Positions 6,497 to 14,149 of a stretch of 18,073 bases of DNA are shown piece by piece. Source of the stretch: Nitriliruptorales bacterium (lineage in GTDB: Bacteria; Actinomycetota; Nitriliruptoria; Euzebyales; Egibacteraceae); NCBI GenBank assembly GCA_007126835.1, contig SLAO01000067.1, positions 1-18,073 on the forward strand. Direction: 5' to 3'. A model generated the notes under the pieces. It was not told the DNA's origin. It made no database searches and saw only the letters and a list, made by a program, of their open reading frames with translations. How positions within the stretch are numbered: the stretch's first letter is position 1; each line of letters begins with the position of its first letter. The position numbers were made by a program, and so were the translations under genes.

Positions 6497-6525
6497 CCAC
6501 GAACGGGCTGCACGGGCATTCGACA
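6497..6525 (-). promoter_or_regulatory. Predicted ECF42-type promoter P1 (first DGPF gene)
   Basis: On the minus strand TGTCGA (6525..6520), then 16 bp, then TTCGTGG (6503..6497). It matches the second DGPF promoter in the -35, the two bases after it (AT), the spacer length, the G before the -10 and the -10 itself, although the spacers are otherwise unlike. The ATG lies about 57 nt downstream. Confidence 0.7.
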
Positions 6526-6624
6526 TTCTCGCCGAGTGGCTCGTCGACGCGGCGGAGGTCAGCCAGCCGCGGGGGCTTGGGTCGCTCAGAGGGGCTGCGT
6601 GCATGTTGAACAGCGGTCGCGCGG

Positions 6625-6957
6625 TTACCGCTGGCCGAGGGGAAACGTCATGACGAGATGGAGGATCGCCACAGCGCCCATGAGCAGCGCCCATCTGGAG
6701 TGCTGGAGCGCGGCGAGGGCGGCCACTCCCGAGCCGAACACCGCGACCTCGAGCAGCAGTCGTAGGGGGTCGTCGACCTTACTGGCCGAGTTGGCGCTGA
6801 TCCAGATCGCCCAGATGGTGCCGATCACCACAGGGGTCGCGACCGCCAGGAGCACCTTGGCGTAGGCCTTGTCCGGCAGCCTCCAGGACAGCCAGGCCAC
6901 GGCGACCAGCGTCGCCAACTCGAGCACGAAACGGACGCCGTCGTTGATCACTTGCAC
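6625..6957 (-). CDS. YrdB/DUF2568-family small membrane protein
   Basis: A 110-residue protein with four hydrophobic helices (about 8-27, 32-53, 66-85 and 88-106) and the family-like opening VRFVLELATLVAVAWLSWRLPDK followed by VLLAVATPVVIGTIWAIW. Length and helix spacing match the YrdB/DUF2568 family, whose function is unknown. The GTG start at 6957 is supported by GGAGG 7 nt upstream. It lies between the CPBP protease gene (upstream, same strand, 91-bp gap) and the ECF42 module (downstream); it may be co-transcribed with the protease, since no clear promoter is visible in the 91-bp gap. Confidence 0.82.
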   Translation of the reverse strand: MQVINDGVRFVLELATLVAVAWLSWRLPDKAYAKVLLAVATPVVIGTIWAIWISANSASKVDDPLRLLLEVAVFGSGVAALAALQHSRWALLMGAVAILHLVMTFPLGQR

Positions 6958-7048
6958 TCGGACGCCTCCATCCCGCCGTCGCTTCCCGCATGTTGGCGTC
7001 TGACGGGCTCGCTCGTACCAGCGTCCGGCTCGGGCAGGGGCGAGAGGC

Positions 7049-8083
7049 TCACGTCGATACCACCGTCGCGTCGGGCTGCCGAGGTTGCGGTGGGGTGTCC
7101 AGCTTCAGTGCGGCCAGGTCCACCGAGACCTTGCCGCGGGAGATCCGCAGCCACAGATAGGTGAGCAGGCCGAGGGTCACCCACAGCCCGATATCGATCA
7201 CGCCGCCGAGTTGCAGGAAGGCCAGGGTCGGGTCAGGAGTGACGCGTATCACGGCCGAGAAGTGCTCCGTGCCGGCGGTGTCGGTCCGGACCAGCCCCAT
7301 CTGGTAGACGGCGTTGATCGTGATGTGGGCCCCGATGGGCAGTGCCAGGTTGCCGGTGAGCACGTAGATGCCGCCCAGGACGAGCCCAGCGAGCACCCAG
7401 GTCAGGATCAAGGGTGCGTAGTCAGGGTTGGCGATGTGGGCGAGGCCGAAGACAAACCCGCTGAGTGCCACCGCAGCGGCGACGGCACGGCGCGGTGACA
7501 GCCACGCGCGGAACCCGTCGGCGGCGTTGCTCAGGAAGACCCCTCGCATGGCGATCTCCTCCCAGATGCCCACACACAGCACCCCGAAGGCGACGGCCGC
7601 GAACCCGGGCAGCAGCTCCAGTTCACCGGCGTCGAACACCGCCCCGATCTCGGCCCAGCCCATCGCGAGCACCAGCAGGATGGGTGCCGCGGCGGCGACG
7701 AGGCCGATGACCAGGCCGGCGGCAAGATCCAACCGCCACCGCCGGTCGATGACCAGGCCGTAGTCGCGCAGACTGCGGGCTCCCAGGTAGCGGTGGCTGA
7801 ACCTCACCAGCGCGAGCGCCGCCGCCAACGCCGCGAAGCTCCACAAGGCGAAGCCCACCTGCACTGGCAGGCCGGCTGCGGTCGCGACGACCTCGGATGC
7901 GATGAGGGCGACGTACGCCCCGACCACCGGCAGCAGGATGAGCCACACCGCTCGGGCTCGCTGCTGGCGGGCGTTCCAGAAGACCGCCCGCAGCGGGCTC
8001 GAGCGCCCCGCGGGAGGCCGCCCTCCGGCCCCGCCCTGATTGAGGCCGTCGAGGTCGGGCGGGAGGCGGGCGGGTTTGCCCAT
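7049..8083 (-). CDS. CPBP-family intramembrane glutamic endopeptidase
   Basis: A 344-residue multi-pass membrane protein with all three CPBP (Abi/CAAX-protease-like) motifs: EEIAMRG with Glu175, Glu176 and Arg180; GFVFGLAHIANPD with His216; and GAHITINAVY with His253 and Asn257. Hydrophobic helices cover about 46-65, 76-95, 119-141, 158-174, 200-215, 224-243 and 290-310. The basic, proline-rich N-terminal 45 residues are likely cytoplasmic. The ATG at 8083 has GGAG about 8 nt upstream; an open extension to 8185 runs into the operator region and is rejected. Substrates are unknown; relatives process prenylated proteins, bacteriocin-related peptides or regulators. It is transcribed divergently from a TetR gene across a 28-bp dyad, so it is the likely target of that repressor. 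Confidence 0.9.
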   Translation of the reverse strand: MGKPARLPPDLDGLNQGGAGGRPPAGRSSPLRAVFWNARQQRARAVWLILLPVVGAYVALIASEVVATAAGLPVQVGFALWSFAALAAALALVRFSHRYLGARSLRDYGLVIDRRWRLDLAAGLVIGLVAAAAPILLVLAMGWAEIGAVFDAGELELLPGFAAVAFGVLCVGIWEEIAMRGVFLSNAADGFRAWLSPRRAVAAAVALSGFVFGLAHIANPDYAPLILTWVLAGLVLGGIYVLTGNLALPIGAHITINAVYQMGLVRTDTAGTEHFSAVIRVTPDPTLAFLQLGGVIDIGLWVTLGLLTYLWLRISRGKVSVDLAALKLDTPPQPRQPDATVVST

Positions 8084-8164
8084 GGCGTTCTCCACTTGTT
8101 GGTGCGGTCGAGGGATGCACGAAGTGCGAGCGCCAGGGCACAGCTTGCCGATCGAACGCGCGGG

Positions 8165-8192
8165 CTGTACTAAGTACGTGTACAAAGTACAG
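8165..8192. promoter_or_regulatory. 28-bp dyad, probable TetR operator between divergent genes
   Basis: Outer arms CTGTACT (8165-8171) and AGTACAG (8186-8192) and inner arms GTAC (8174-8177) and GTAC (8180-8183) share one centre at 8178/8179. A further GTAC follows at 8192-8195. It lies between the CPBP start (8083) and the TetR start (8277), as expected for a shared operator; a TetR dimer, or two dimers on the nested arms, could bind. Confidence 0.7.
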
Positions 8193-8276
8193 TACTGCTA
8201 GAGTTGCTCGGCTGGCAAGGACTACTTCGTGGGGGCCCTAGCACACTCGGCGGTCCCCCCGACGAGGAGCACAAAC

Positions 8277-8948
8277 ATGGCTCGCACGCCCTCGCCGGCG
8301 AGCCCGCGGACGCCGCTGAACCGTCAGCGCGTGCTGCACGCCGCGGTGGCGGTGGCGGAGTCGGCAGGCATTGGGGCGCTGACGATGCGCTCGCTAGCCA
8401 CGCAACTCGGCGTCAGACCCATGGCGCTGTACCACCATTTCGCAAACAAAGAGGAAATTCTCGACGGCATTATCGACGTCGTCTTCAGTGAGATCGACCT
8501 GCCACCAGCCGACGCGCACTGGCGCTCGGCGCTGCGGCACCGAGCCGTCTCAGCGCGCAGGGTGCTGGCACGTCACCCCTGGGCGATCCCGCTCATGGAA
8601 TCGCGCACGACCCCCGGGCCCGCCACCTTGCAGCAGCACGACGCGGTGATCGGCACGCTGCGGCGGGCCGGCTTTTCCATTGCGATGGCCGCGCGCGCCC
8701 GCTCGCTGCTCGACAGCTACGTGTACGGCTACGCGCTCCAGGAAGCCAGCCCGGCGCTGCACACCTCCGCGACCTTCCTCGACACCGCCGACGCAATCCG
8801 GGCGCAGCCTCCCGCCGAGGAGTACCCGTATCTCGCCGAGTGGGCGACCGAGCACGTCCGCCAGCCCGGGCACGCCCACGGCGACGAGTTCGAGTACGGG
8901 CTCGACCACATCCTCGACAGCCTCGAGCGGCTCCTGACCGCCGACTGA
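8277..8948 (+). CDS. TetR/AcrR-family transcriptional regulator
   Basis: A 223-residue regulator with the N-terminal TetR HTH at about 16-62: LNRQRVLHAAVAVAESAGIGALTMRSLATQLGVRPMALYHHFANKEEILDGI is near consensus, including LYHHFANKEE at 51-60. The C-terminal ligand domain (about 75-223) ends in EFEYGLDHILDSLERLL, typical of the tetracycline-repressor-like C-terminal family. The ATG at 8277 has GAGGAG (8264-8269) 7 nt upstream; the in-frame GTG at 8229 lacks a ribosome site. It faces the CPBP protease gene, and the 28-bp dyad between them makes autorepression and control of the protease likely. The BTAD regulator begins 60 bp after its stop on the same strand. Confidence 0.92.
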   Translation: MARTPSPASPRTPLNRQRVLHAAVAVAESAGIGALTMRSLATQLGVRPMALYHHFANKEEILDGIIDVVFSEIDLPPADAHWRSALRHRAVSARRVLARHPWAIPLMESRTTPGPATLQQHDAVIGTLRRAGFSIAMAARARSLLDSYVYGYALQEASPALHTSATFLDTADAIRAQPPAEEYPYLAEWATEHVRQPGHAHGDEFEYGLDHILDSLERLLTAD

Positions 8949-8996
8949 TAGCTGCACTCCTCTGGCCGCCACCCAGGTTCGGATGGTGCCGCGCAG

Positions 8997-9002
8997 TACG
9001 AT
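8997..9002 (+). promoter_or_regulatory. Candidate leaderless -10 (TACGAT) of the BTAD regulator
   Basis: TACGAT fits TANNNT and lies exactly 6 bp before the GTG start at 9009, the spacing seen at leaderless actinobacterial genes. No ribosome site is visible in the preceding 20 bases, in agreement. No good -35 was found. Confidence 0.4.
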
Positions 9003-9008
9003 CCGCAC

Positions 9009-12000
9009 GTGCGGTTCTGCGTGCTGGGGTCGGTGGAGGTGGCCGCCGAGGGGCGGCGGGTGGCCTTCGGCAGCGAGCGGCAGCGAACGGTCCTCGGGGT
9101 GTTGCTGGCCGCGGGTGGCGAGGTCGTCTCGACCGATCGGCTGATCGAAGGTCTATGGGGGTCACGGCCGCCTGCCAGTGCCCACAAGTCGCTGCAGAGC
9201 CACCTTTCGCGACTGCGGCGTACGCTCGCTTCGATCGAGGGCGGCCAGGATGACGCGCTGCTGACCGCGGTCAACGGATATCGGGCGAACCTGGCGGCGT
9301 GCGAGCTGGATGCCGCCGACTTCGAGAGGCTGGTGGCGCAGGCACAGGGCATGATCCGGACTGACCCCCACGAGGCTGTGCAGCTGCTGGACCAGGCACT
9401 CGGGCTGTGGCACGGGGTGGCGTTCGGTGAGCTCGCCGATCATGCGCACGTGCGTGCCGAGGCGCGGCGGCTGGAGCAGCTGCGGGAGGCGGCCGCGGCC
9501 GATCGGGTGGAAGCACGGCTCGCGCTGGGGCGCCATGAGGAGGTGCTCGGAGAGCTGGAGGCCGTGGTCGCGGCCGACCCGCTGGCCGAGCGCGTCAACG
9601 GCCAGCTGATGATGGCGCTGTACGGAAGCGGCCATCAGGCCGAGGCGTTGGCGGTCTACCGGCGTTTGCAGCAGCGGCTCCGCGACGAGGTGGGCATCGA
9701 CCCGTCAGCGGAGGTACAGGCGCTGCATGAGCGGATCCTGCGCCAGGACGCGGACCTCGACCCGCCGCGCACTGACCCGCTGCGACCGCCGCGCGCCGAT
9801 CCGCTGCGACCGCCGCGCGCCGATCCGCTGCGACCGCCGGGTGACGTCGCCTCACGGCATCGGGCAGGTGCGGGGTCGGACGGGGCCCCGCGGACCGAGG
9901 ACGCCGCGCCACATGCTCGTGGCGCCGCCGACCTCTTCGGCCGTGACGCGGACCTGGCGGCCGTCGTGGCGCTGATCACGACCACGTCACCGGTGACGCT
10001 GGTGGGCACCGGCGGGGTGGGCAAGACGCGGCTGGCCGCACAGGTCGCGGCCGTGGTCACCGACCGCTTCGACGACGGTGTCACGGTGTGCGCGTTGGAC
10101 GCCGTGCGTGACCCGGGCAGCGTGCGTGCCGCGCTGATCGACGCGCTGGAAGCTCGCACCGAGGTCGACCGCGGCGAAGAGGACACGCTCGTCTGGGCGC
10201 TGGGCACCCGCAGGGTCTTGCTGGTGCTCGACAGCTGCGAGCATGTGCTCACGGTCGTGTCGCCGCTCGTCGAGCGGATCCTCGACCGGTGCCCGAACGT
10301 GGCGGTCTTGGCGACCTCGCGGGAGCATCTGCGTGTGCCCGGCGAGCGCGTCTGGCAGGTCGCGCCGCTGGCGGTGCCAGCTGCGGGCGCGTCGGCCGCC
10401 GAGGTCACGGCCACTCCTGCCGGGGCCCTGTTCTGTGCCCGGGCGGAGGCGCTCGAGCCGACGTTCGCGCTGACCGACGGCAACGGGCCGGCGGTCGGGG
10501 AGCTGTGCCGCCGGCTGGACGGGATCCCGCTGGCGATCGAGCTCGCGGCCGCGCGGGTGCGCGCGATGACGCCGGCAGACCTCCTTGAACGCATCGACCA
10601 GCGGTTCCGTCTGCTGACCGCCGGGCCTCGCCGAGACGAGGGCCGTCACCGCACGTTGCACGCGGTGGTGGCGTGGTCCTACGAGCTTCTCAGCGAGGCG
10701 GAGGCGCGCTTGTTCGACCGCCTGTCGGTGTTCGCCGGGTCGTTCGCGCTGGCAGCGGCCGAGCGGGTGTGCGCCGGCGAGCCCGTCGCCGAGGCGGATG
10801 TCGCCGGGGTGCTCGCCGAGCTCGTCGACAAGTCGATGGTGGTGGTGGAGCGAGTCGACGACCGCCTCCGCTACCGGCTGCTGGACACGCTGCGCGACTA
10901 CGGGGCCGCCCGGCTGGAAGAGGCCGGCGACGCCGCGCGGTACCGGCGCGCCCACGCCGCCCACCACGTGGCCGTCGCCGAAACGCTCGGCCCGCGCGTT
11001 CGCGGCGCCGACGAGGGACCGGTGCTGGCCGAGATCGACGCGGTCATCGACGATCTGCGGGTGGCGCACGCCTGGCTGGTGGTCACCGGCGACGTCGACG
11101 GCGCGCTGCGGCTGCCCTCGGCGCTGCGCGACTACGTCGAACACCGCCAGCGCGACGAGGTGGTGACCTGGGCCGAGCGGGCGCTGGAGCTGCCAGGAGC
11201 GCGCGATCACCCGGTCTATCCGGCGGCGCTGGCGACCGTGGCGCACGCGGCGACCCGCCGGGGCGAGCTCGACCGCGCCCGCGATCTGGCTGAGGCCGCG
11301 CTCGCGGCAGCCCAACCTGGCCTCCTGGCGACCTTGTGGGCGGTGCAGGCCCTCGCCTCGGCGGCGCTGTACGAAGGGCGACTGGAGGACCTTCTGGCGC
11401 TCGCCGATCGCCACGGCGCGGCCGCCGAGCAGACCGGCGAGGACTACCACCGGGCCCTGACCTGCATGGCGCGCGTGCTGGGGTGCCTGTACGGCGGCGA
11501 CGTGCAGACGGCCGCAGCGCACGCGGTGGAGTACCGGGAGCTCGCCGAGCGCTCCGGCAACCGGGGCCTGCGCGCCTCGGCGCTGTACACCCACGGCGAG
11601 GCGCTGCTCGACGTCGACCCGGCTGCGGCCGCACCGCTGCTGGAGCAGGCCATCGAGACCGCCACCGACGTGGACAGCCACACCCAAGGCATCGCGATGG
11701 TCTCGCTGGCATCGCTGCACGCTCGCGGCGGTACGGTCGACCGGGCGCTCGAGATGTTCCGCGATGTCATCGCCCACTGGCGGCGGCTGGGCGACCATAC
11801 CCACCAGCTCACCACCCTTCGCAACCTGGTCGACTTGCTCGTCCGCGTCGGCGCCGACGACGACGCCGCGGTGCTCTACGGCGCGGTCACCGGCGCGTCG
11901 GTCCCGAGCTTCGGCGCCGAGGCGCAGCGGCTCGAGGCCGCTTGGGAACAGTTGGAGTGGCGCCTGGGGTCCGAGGCCGCCCGCGCCGCTGTCGACCGTG

Positions 12001-12071
12001 GCCGGCAGCTGACCTCCGCGCAGGCGGTCGACGAGGCGCTGGCGGTGCTCGACGGCTTGATGTCCGGCTGA
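9009..12071 (+). CDS. AfsR-like regulator: BTAD DNA-binding domain, NB-ARC ATPase, TPR region
   Basis: A 1020-residue multidomain regulator. Residues 1-95 form an OmpR-like winged helix (RFCVLGSVEV, then LLAAGGEVVSTDRLIEGLWG, and SLQSHLSRLRRTL as recognition region). Residues about 100-248 are the bacterial transcriptional activation domain (FERLVAQAQ... ALGLWHGVAFGEL... EVQALHERIL). A low-complexity linker with three 8-residue repeats spans 252-277. The NB-ARC ATPase has Walker A GTGGVGKT at 333-340, Walker B RVLLVLDSCEH around 401-411, then LATSREHLRVPGE and GIPLAIELAAARV. The remaining approximately 400 residues are alpha-helical TPR-like repeats. The GTG start is set by the conserved opening strand. 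Such regulators activate neighbouring genes upon an unknown signal plus nucleotide binding; the methyltransferase 132 bp downstream is the nearest candidate. No LuxR domain is seen. Confidence 0.93.
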   Translation: MRFCVLGSVEVAAEGRRVAFGSERQRTVLGVLLAAGGEVVSTDRLIEGLWGSRPPASAHKSLQSHLSRLRRTLASIEGGQDDALLTAVNGYRANLAACELDAADFERLVAQAQGMIRTDPHEAVQLLDQALGLWHGVAFGELADHAHVRAEARRLEQLREAAAADRVEARLALGRHEEVLGELEAVVAADPLAERVNGQLMMALYGSGHQAEALAVYRRLQQRLRDEVGIDPSAEVQALHERILRQDADLDPPRTDPLRPPRADPLRPPRADPLRPPGDVASRHRAGAGSDGAPRTEDAAPHARGAADLFGRDADLAAVVALITTTSPVTLVGTGGVGKTRLAAQVAAVVTDRFDDGVTVCALDAVRDPGSVRAALIDALEARTEVDRGEEDTLVWALGTRRVLLVLDSCEHVLTVVSPLVERILDRCPNVAVLATSREHLRVPGERVWQVAPLAVPAAGASAAEVTATPAGALFCARAEALEPTFALTDGNGPAVGELCRRLDGIPLAIELAAARVRAMTPADLLERIDQRFRLLTAGPRRDEGRHRTLHAVVAWSYELLSEAEARLFDRLSVFAGSFALAAAERVCAGEPVAEADVAGVLAELVDKSMVVVERVDDRLRYRLLDTLRDYGAARLEEAGDAARYRRAHAAHHVAVAETLGPRVRGADEGPVLAEIDAVIDDLRVAHAWLVVTGDVDGALRLPSALRDYVEHRQRDEVVTWAERALELPGARDHPVYPAALATVAHAATRRGELDRARDLAEAALAAAQPGLLATLWAVQALASAALYEGRLEDLLALADRHGAAAEQTGEDYHRALTCMARVLGCLYGGDVQTAAAHAVEYRELAERSGNRGLRASALYTHGEALLDVDPAAAAPLLEQAIETATDVDSHTQGIAMVSLASLHARGGTVDRALEMFRDVIAHWRRLGDHTHQLTTLRNLVDLLVRVGADDDAAVLYGAVTGASVPSFGAEAQRLEAAWEQLEWRLGSEAARAAVDRGRQLTSAQAVDEALAVLDGLMSG
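9762..9839 (+). repeat. In-frame 24-bp tandem repeat (about 3.2 copies)
   Basis: Three consecutive 24-bp units starting at 9762, 9786 and 9810 encode PPRTDPLR, PPRADPLR and PPRADPLR; a partial fourth copy begins at 9834. Units 2 and 3 are identical at the base level, unit 1 differs by the Thr codon and one silent base. The repeat forms the linker between the BTAD and NB-ARC domains and could vary in copy number. Confidence 0.85.
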
Positions 12072-12074
12072 CCC

Positions 12075-12112
12075 AGCCGCTTGCAGCTGCAGCCGCTTGC
12101 AGCTGCAGCCGG
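12075..12112. repeat. 16-bp tandem direct repeat upstream of the methyltransferase
   Basis: AGCCGCTTGCAGCTGC occurs twice back to back (12075-12090 and 12091-12106), followed by a third AGCCGG start. Each unit contains the 8-bp palindrome GCAGCTGC. It begins 4 bp after the BTAD regulator stop and lies about 100 bp before the methyltransferase start. Direct repeats are the usual binding form of SARP/BTAD-type activators, although their usual period is nearer 11 or 22 bp. Confidence 0.65.
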
Positions 12113-12118
12113 ATGCCA

Positions 12119-12140
12119 CAGCCGGTGTGCAGCCCGGCTG
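12119..12140. terminator. Hairpin after the BTAD regulator gene
   Basis: CAGCCGG (12119-12125) and CCGGCTG (12134-12140) form a perfect 7-bp stem around an 8-nt loop. It is 48 bp past the regulator stop. No U-tract follows, so terminator function is tentative; it may equally be part of a control region for the methyltransferase gene. Confidence 0.3.
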
Positions 12141-12203
12141 CAGCCAGCGACGGCCACCGTGTGCCCTGTTCGGCCCAGCGGCCCCAGCGAGAGGAGCACG
12201 ACG

Positions 12204-13277
12204 ATGAGCGCCGACGTGACTGACATCGACCAGACCAAGGTGGAAGCGTTCCAGGAGACGCTCGTGACGGAGGCCGCCGCGACCGGGTCGGCGGTGTGCT
12301 GCTACATCGGCGACGCCCTCGGCTTGTACGAGGCCATGGCCGGCGCCGGGGCGCTGACTCCCGCCGAGCTCGCCGCCCGCACCGACACCCACGAGCGCTA
12401 CATCCGCGAGTGGCTCGCCAACCAGGCCGCCGGTGGCTACGTCGTCTACGACCCAGACCTCGGCACGTTCGAGCTGCCCGCCGAGCACGCCGCGGTGCTC
12501 GCCGACCCCGACAGCCCTGCCTACGCGGCTGGTCTCATCGCGACGCTCATGGCGGCGTCGGCGAGCGCAGACCGCGTCGCCGCGGCGTTCCGCAGCGGCG
12601 AGGGAGTGAGCTGGCACGAGCATGACCCGCGCGTGCTCGGCGGCATCAGTCGGCTCAACGGGCCCCTGTACCGCCACAACCTGGTTGAGGAGTGGATCCC
12701 CGCCCTCGACGGCGTCCACGAACGGCTGGCCGCCGGTGCCCGTGTCGCTGACGTCGGCTGCGGCCATGGCGCGTCCACGATCGTGCTCGCCCAGGCCTAC
12801 CCGGCCTCGCGCTTCGTCGGCTTCGACTCCCACGCCGAGTCGATCGCCGCGGCCTCGACGGCGGCCGCCCAGGCGGGGGTCGGCGACCGGGTCGCCTTCG
12901 AGGTCGCCACCTCCGATGGTTTCAGCGGTGACGGGTACGACCTGGTGTGCTTCTTCGACTGCCTGCACGACATGGGCGACCCCGTGGCCGCGGCCGCCCA
13001 CGCCCGGAAAGTGCTGGCCGGCGACGGGACGCTGCTGGTCGTCGAGCCCGCTGCCGGCGACGACCTCGCCGACAACCTGCACCCCATCGGCCGGCTGTTC
13101 TACGCCGGCTCGGTGCTGCTGTGCACCCCAAGCTCGCTGGCCCAGAAGGAGGCGGTGGCCCTGGGGGGCCAAGCCGGCCCACGGCGGCTGCGCGAGATCC
13201 TGACCGAGGCCGGTTTCACCCGCTCCCGCGTGGCGACCTCGGATGCCTTCTCCCTGGTTCTCGAAGCCCGACCGTGA
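12204..13277 (+). CDS. Class I SAM-dependent methyltransferase with N-terminal winged helix
   Basis: A 357-residue protein of the Rv2258c-like type. Residues about 20-110 form a winged-helix dimerisation domain (LGLYEAMAGAGALTPAELAARTDTHERYIREWLANQAAGGYV). The SAM site is the motif I VADVGCGHGAS at 181-191, followed by acidic Asp208 (FVGFDSH) and by CFFDCLHDMGDPVAAAAHARKVL and GTLLVVEP. The ATG at 12204 has GAGGAG 7 nt upstream; longer open frame upstream covers the direct repeats and is rejected. Substrate is unknown; relatives act on small molecules. It follows the BTAD regulator on the same strand and may be one of its targets. A 15-bp palindrome lies after its stop. Confidence 0.9.
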   Translation: MSADVTDIDQTKVEAFQETLVTEAAATGSAVCCYIGDALGLYEAMAGAGALTPAELAARTDTHERYIREWLANQAAGGYVVYDPDLGTFELPAEHAAVLADPDSPAYAAGLIATLMAASASADRVAAAFRSGEGVSWHEHDPRVLGGISRLNGPLYRHNLVEEWIPALDGVHERLAAGARVADVGCGHGASTIVLAQAYPASRFVGFDSHAESIAAASTAAAQAGVGDRVAFEVATSDGFSGDGYDLVCFFDCLHDMGDPVAAAAHARKVLAGDGTLLVVEPAAGDDLADNLHPIGRLFYAGSVLLCTPSSLAQKEAVALGGQAGPRRLREILTEAGFTRSRVATSDAFSLVLEARP

Positions 13278-13306
13278 CCCACCGCCCGTGACCGGACGAC
13301 GTCGAC

Positions 13307-13321
13307 GACCCCGCCGGGGTC
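13307..13321 (+). terminator. GC-rich hairpin after the methyltransferase gene
   Basis: GACCCC-GCC-GGGGTC is a perfect 6-bp stem with a 3-nt loop, 29 bp after the stop. No U-tract follows, as is common for actinobacterial terminators. Confidence 0.4.
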
Positions 13322-13402
13322 CGCCGGCGCCTCCGACAGCCCCTCCGACCCCCGGCCGCAGCCCTTGACTTTAGGGCAGCAAAGACGGAGGGGACCACCA
13401 CG

Positions 13403-14100
13403 ATGAGCGCACCGCACCCCACGCAGGATGACGAAACGCAGCATCCCACCGGGTGGGAGCCCGACCTCGCGCTCGACGACACGCTTCTTCGTCAGTTCGT
13501 GTTCGCGCTCGCGGCTGCGAACACCGACACCGTCCGCGCCATGGGTGAACGCCTGTACGAGGCCGAGGGGATGGTCGCAGCGGACCTCGGTGTCCCGAAC
13601 GCGATCTTCAACGCCGCCATGCTCACTCGGCCCCCGACCGAGGCCAGATGGCAGGACATCCTCGACACCGTTGACGCGTTCTGCGCGGGCGGGACCGGTC
13701 ACGTCTTCCTGTTCAGCCTGTGGCCGACCCCCGATCTGCGCCACCGCGGGTGGGAGCTCGAGGGGCATCCCCCGCTGCTGGTCCGTCCGCCGGGGCTTGC
13801 CGCGCCGCCGGTCCCCAGCGACCTGGAGATCCGTGCGGTCTCCGACTGGCACACCCTGGCGGACTTCAAGCGAGTGACCGTGGACGGGTTCCCCTTCGAC
13901 GAGCATCAGCCCTTCGACCGCGACGCCTGGCTCGACGAGCCCGTCCTCGCCATGCCCGGCCACCAACGTTCGTCGGCTACGCCGGCGGGGAGGCCGTGGC
14001 GAGCGGCTGGTTCGCTCCCAGTTTGGAACATCGTGGCAAATGGCCCGTCAGGGCGCAGTCTTCCGACCCTGGTGAGGGGCATACCGCTGGGCTCTGCTGA
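13403..14100 (+). pseudogene. Frameshifted GNAT-like acetyltransferase remnant
   Basis: The ATG at 13403 has GGAGGGG 9 nt upstream. About 185 residues read well as the N-terminal half of a GNAT-type protein (LALDDTLLRQFVFALAAANTDTVRAMGE, then HVFLFSLWPTPDLRHRGWELEGHPPLLV and LEIRAVSDWHTLADFKRVTVDGFPFDE). After MPGH (about 13961-13966) the expected continuation TFVGYAGGEAVASGWF is found in the next frame, as if one base had been lost. That frame runs to a stop at 14100 without a clear acetyl-CoA-binding RGxGxG loop. The first frame happens to stay open into the PAS-PP2C gene, so an automatic caller would report one 634-residue fusion from 13403 to 15307. A sequencing error is the simplest alternative to true decay. 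Confidence 0.6.
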
Positions 14101-14149
14101 CAGGGTCATGAAGCTGCGGTGGGTAGGGCCAGGTTCAGGGGCGGGGACG

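Noticed and set aside
5511..6653. Plus-strand open frame of 380 codons opposite the DGPF module
   Set aside because: Runs antisense through two clear DGPF genes and both predicted promoters; no recognisable domain.
8204..8491. Alternative open frame overlapping the TetR start
   Set aside because: Out of frame with a near-consensus TetR HTH and without its own ribosome site.
9987..13172. Minus-strand open frame of 1061 codons opposite the BTAD regulator and methyltransferase
   Set aside because: No family pattern, Gly/His/Val/Arg/Gln-rich composition typical of the antisense frame of GC-rich genes, and both plus-strand genes beneath it have clear domains.
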